NCBI GenBank assembly: GCA_900545905.1
Contig: URBA01000121.1
Span: 1-5,209, forward strand
Length of the DNA: 5,209 nucleotides
Origin: an uncultured Collinsella sp.
GTDB lineage: Bacteria; Actinomycetota; Coriobacteriia; Coriobacteriales; Coriobacteriaceae
Direction: 5' to 3'
Shown here: positions 5,162 through 5,209 of the stretch, piece after piece
How positions within the stretch are numbered: the stretch's first letter is position 1
How the letters are laid out: each line of letters opens with the position of its first letter
Translations under genes and position numbers: made by a program
The notes under the pieces: generated by a model
The model's input: only the letters and a program-made list of their open reading frames with translations
Databases searched by the model: none
What the model was told of the DNA's origin: nothing

Positions 5162-5209
5162 CGTAGCAGGATCTGAGGGCTAACCTTCGCGGACACTCCG
5201 CAGGACGAA

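Larger units (their letters stand above)
4975..5209. other. Non-coding stretch upstream of the riboflavin-uptake operon
   Basis: Possible reading frames here (for example minus strand 5196-4942) run into the riboswitch and show no protein family signs. The stretch contains a 13-bp stem-loop (5070-5099), a 10-bp inverted repeat (5122-5161), a short direct repeat ATCTGAGG (5147-5154 and 5171-5178) and the candidate operon promoter. The neighbouring gene beyond the right edge is not visible. Confidence 0.6.

Noticed and set aside
1..5209. CRISPR arrays, tRNA or rRNA genes, insertion sequences
   Set aside because: No regularly spaced repeats, tRNA-like cloverleaf, rRNA-like sequence, transposase or terminal inverted repeats were seen on either strand.

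Overview
The window looks like the chromosome of a GC-rich, Gram-positive-type bacterium. I infer a member of the Actinomycetota, most likely class Coriobacteriia (Collinsella or Olsenella-like), from base composition, strong AGGAGG-type ribosome sites and the ECF-type vitamin transporter. No rRNA or marker gene confirms this. All recognisable genes are on the minus strand.

Layout, in direction of transcription from the right edge: (1) 4975-5209 is a non-coding stretch with two inverted repeats and no supported gene. (2) A candidate promoter at about 4969-4996 leads into an FMN riboswitch (RFN element, about 4960-4776). (3) Five genes follow as one compact operon: ribU (riboflavin-specific S-component), a 634-residue fusion of EcfA1 and EcfA2 ATPases, ecfT (transmembrane coupling protein), and two tandem paralogous FMN-binding split-barrel proteins of the pyridoxamine-phosphate-oxidase superfamily. 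The ribU/ecfA and ecfA/ecfT junctions overlap (ATGA and TAATG). The later gaps are 30 and 41 bases. (4) A strong hairpin at 454-507 probably ends the operon. (5) After an intergenic region with an 11-bp inverted repeat containing TGAATA/TATTCA half-sites, argC (arginine biosynthesis) starts at 287 and runs off the left edge.

Working model: when FMN is scarce, the riboswitch frees the ribU ribosome site and the cell makes a complete riboflavin-importing ECF transporter. RibU captures the vitamin, the EcfA1-EcfA2 fusion hydrolyses ATP, and EcfT couples the two. The two small split-barrel proteins are made with the importer and are plausible users, carriers or buffers of the flavin cofactor. That last role is inferred from context only. 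The least described parts are the flavoprotein pair under FMN control, the fused ATPase with a basic insertion in its second half, and the long variable arm of the riboswitch.
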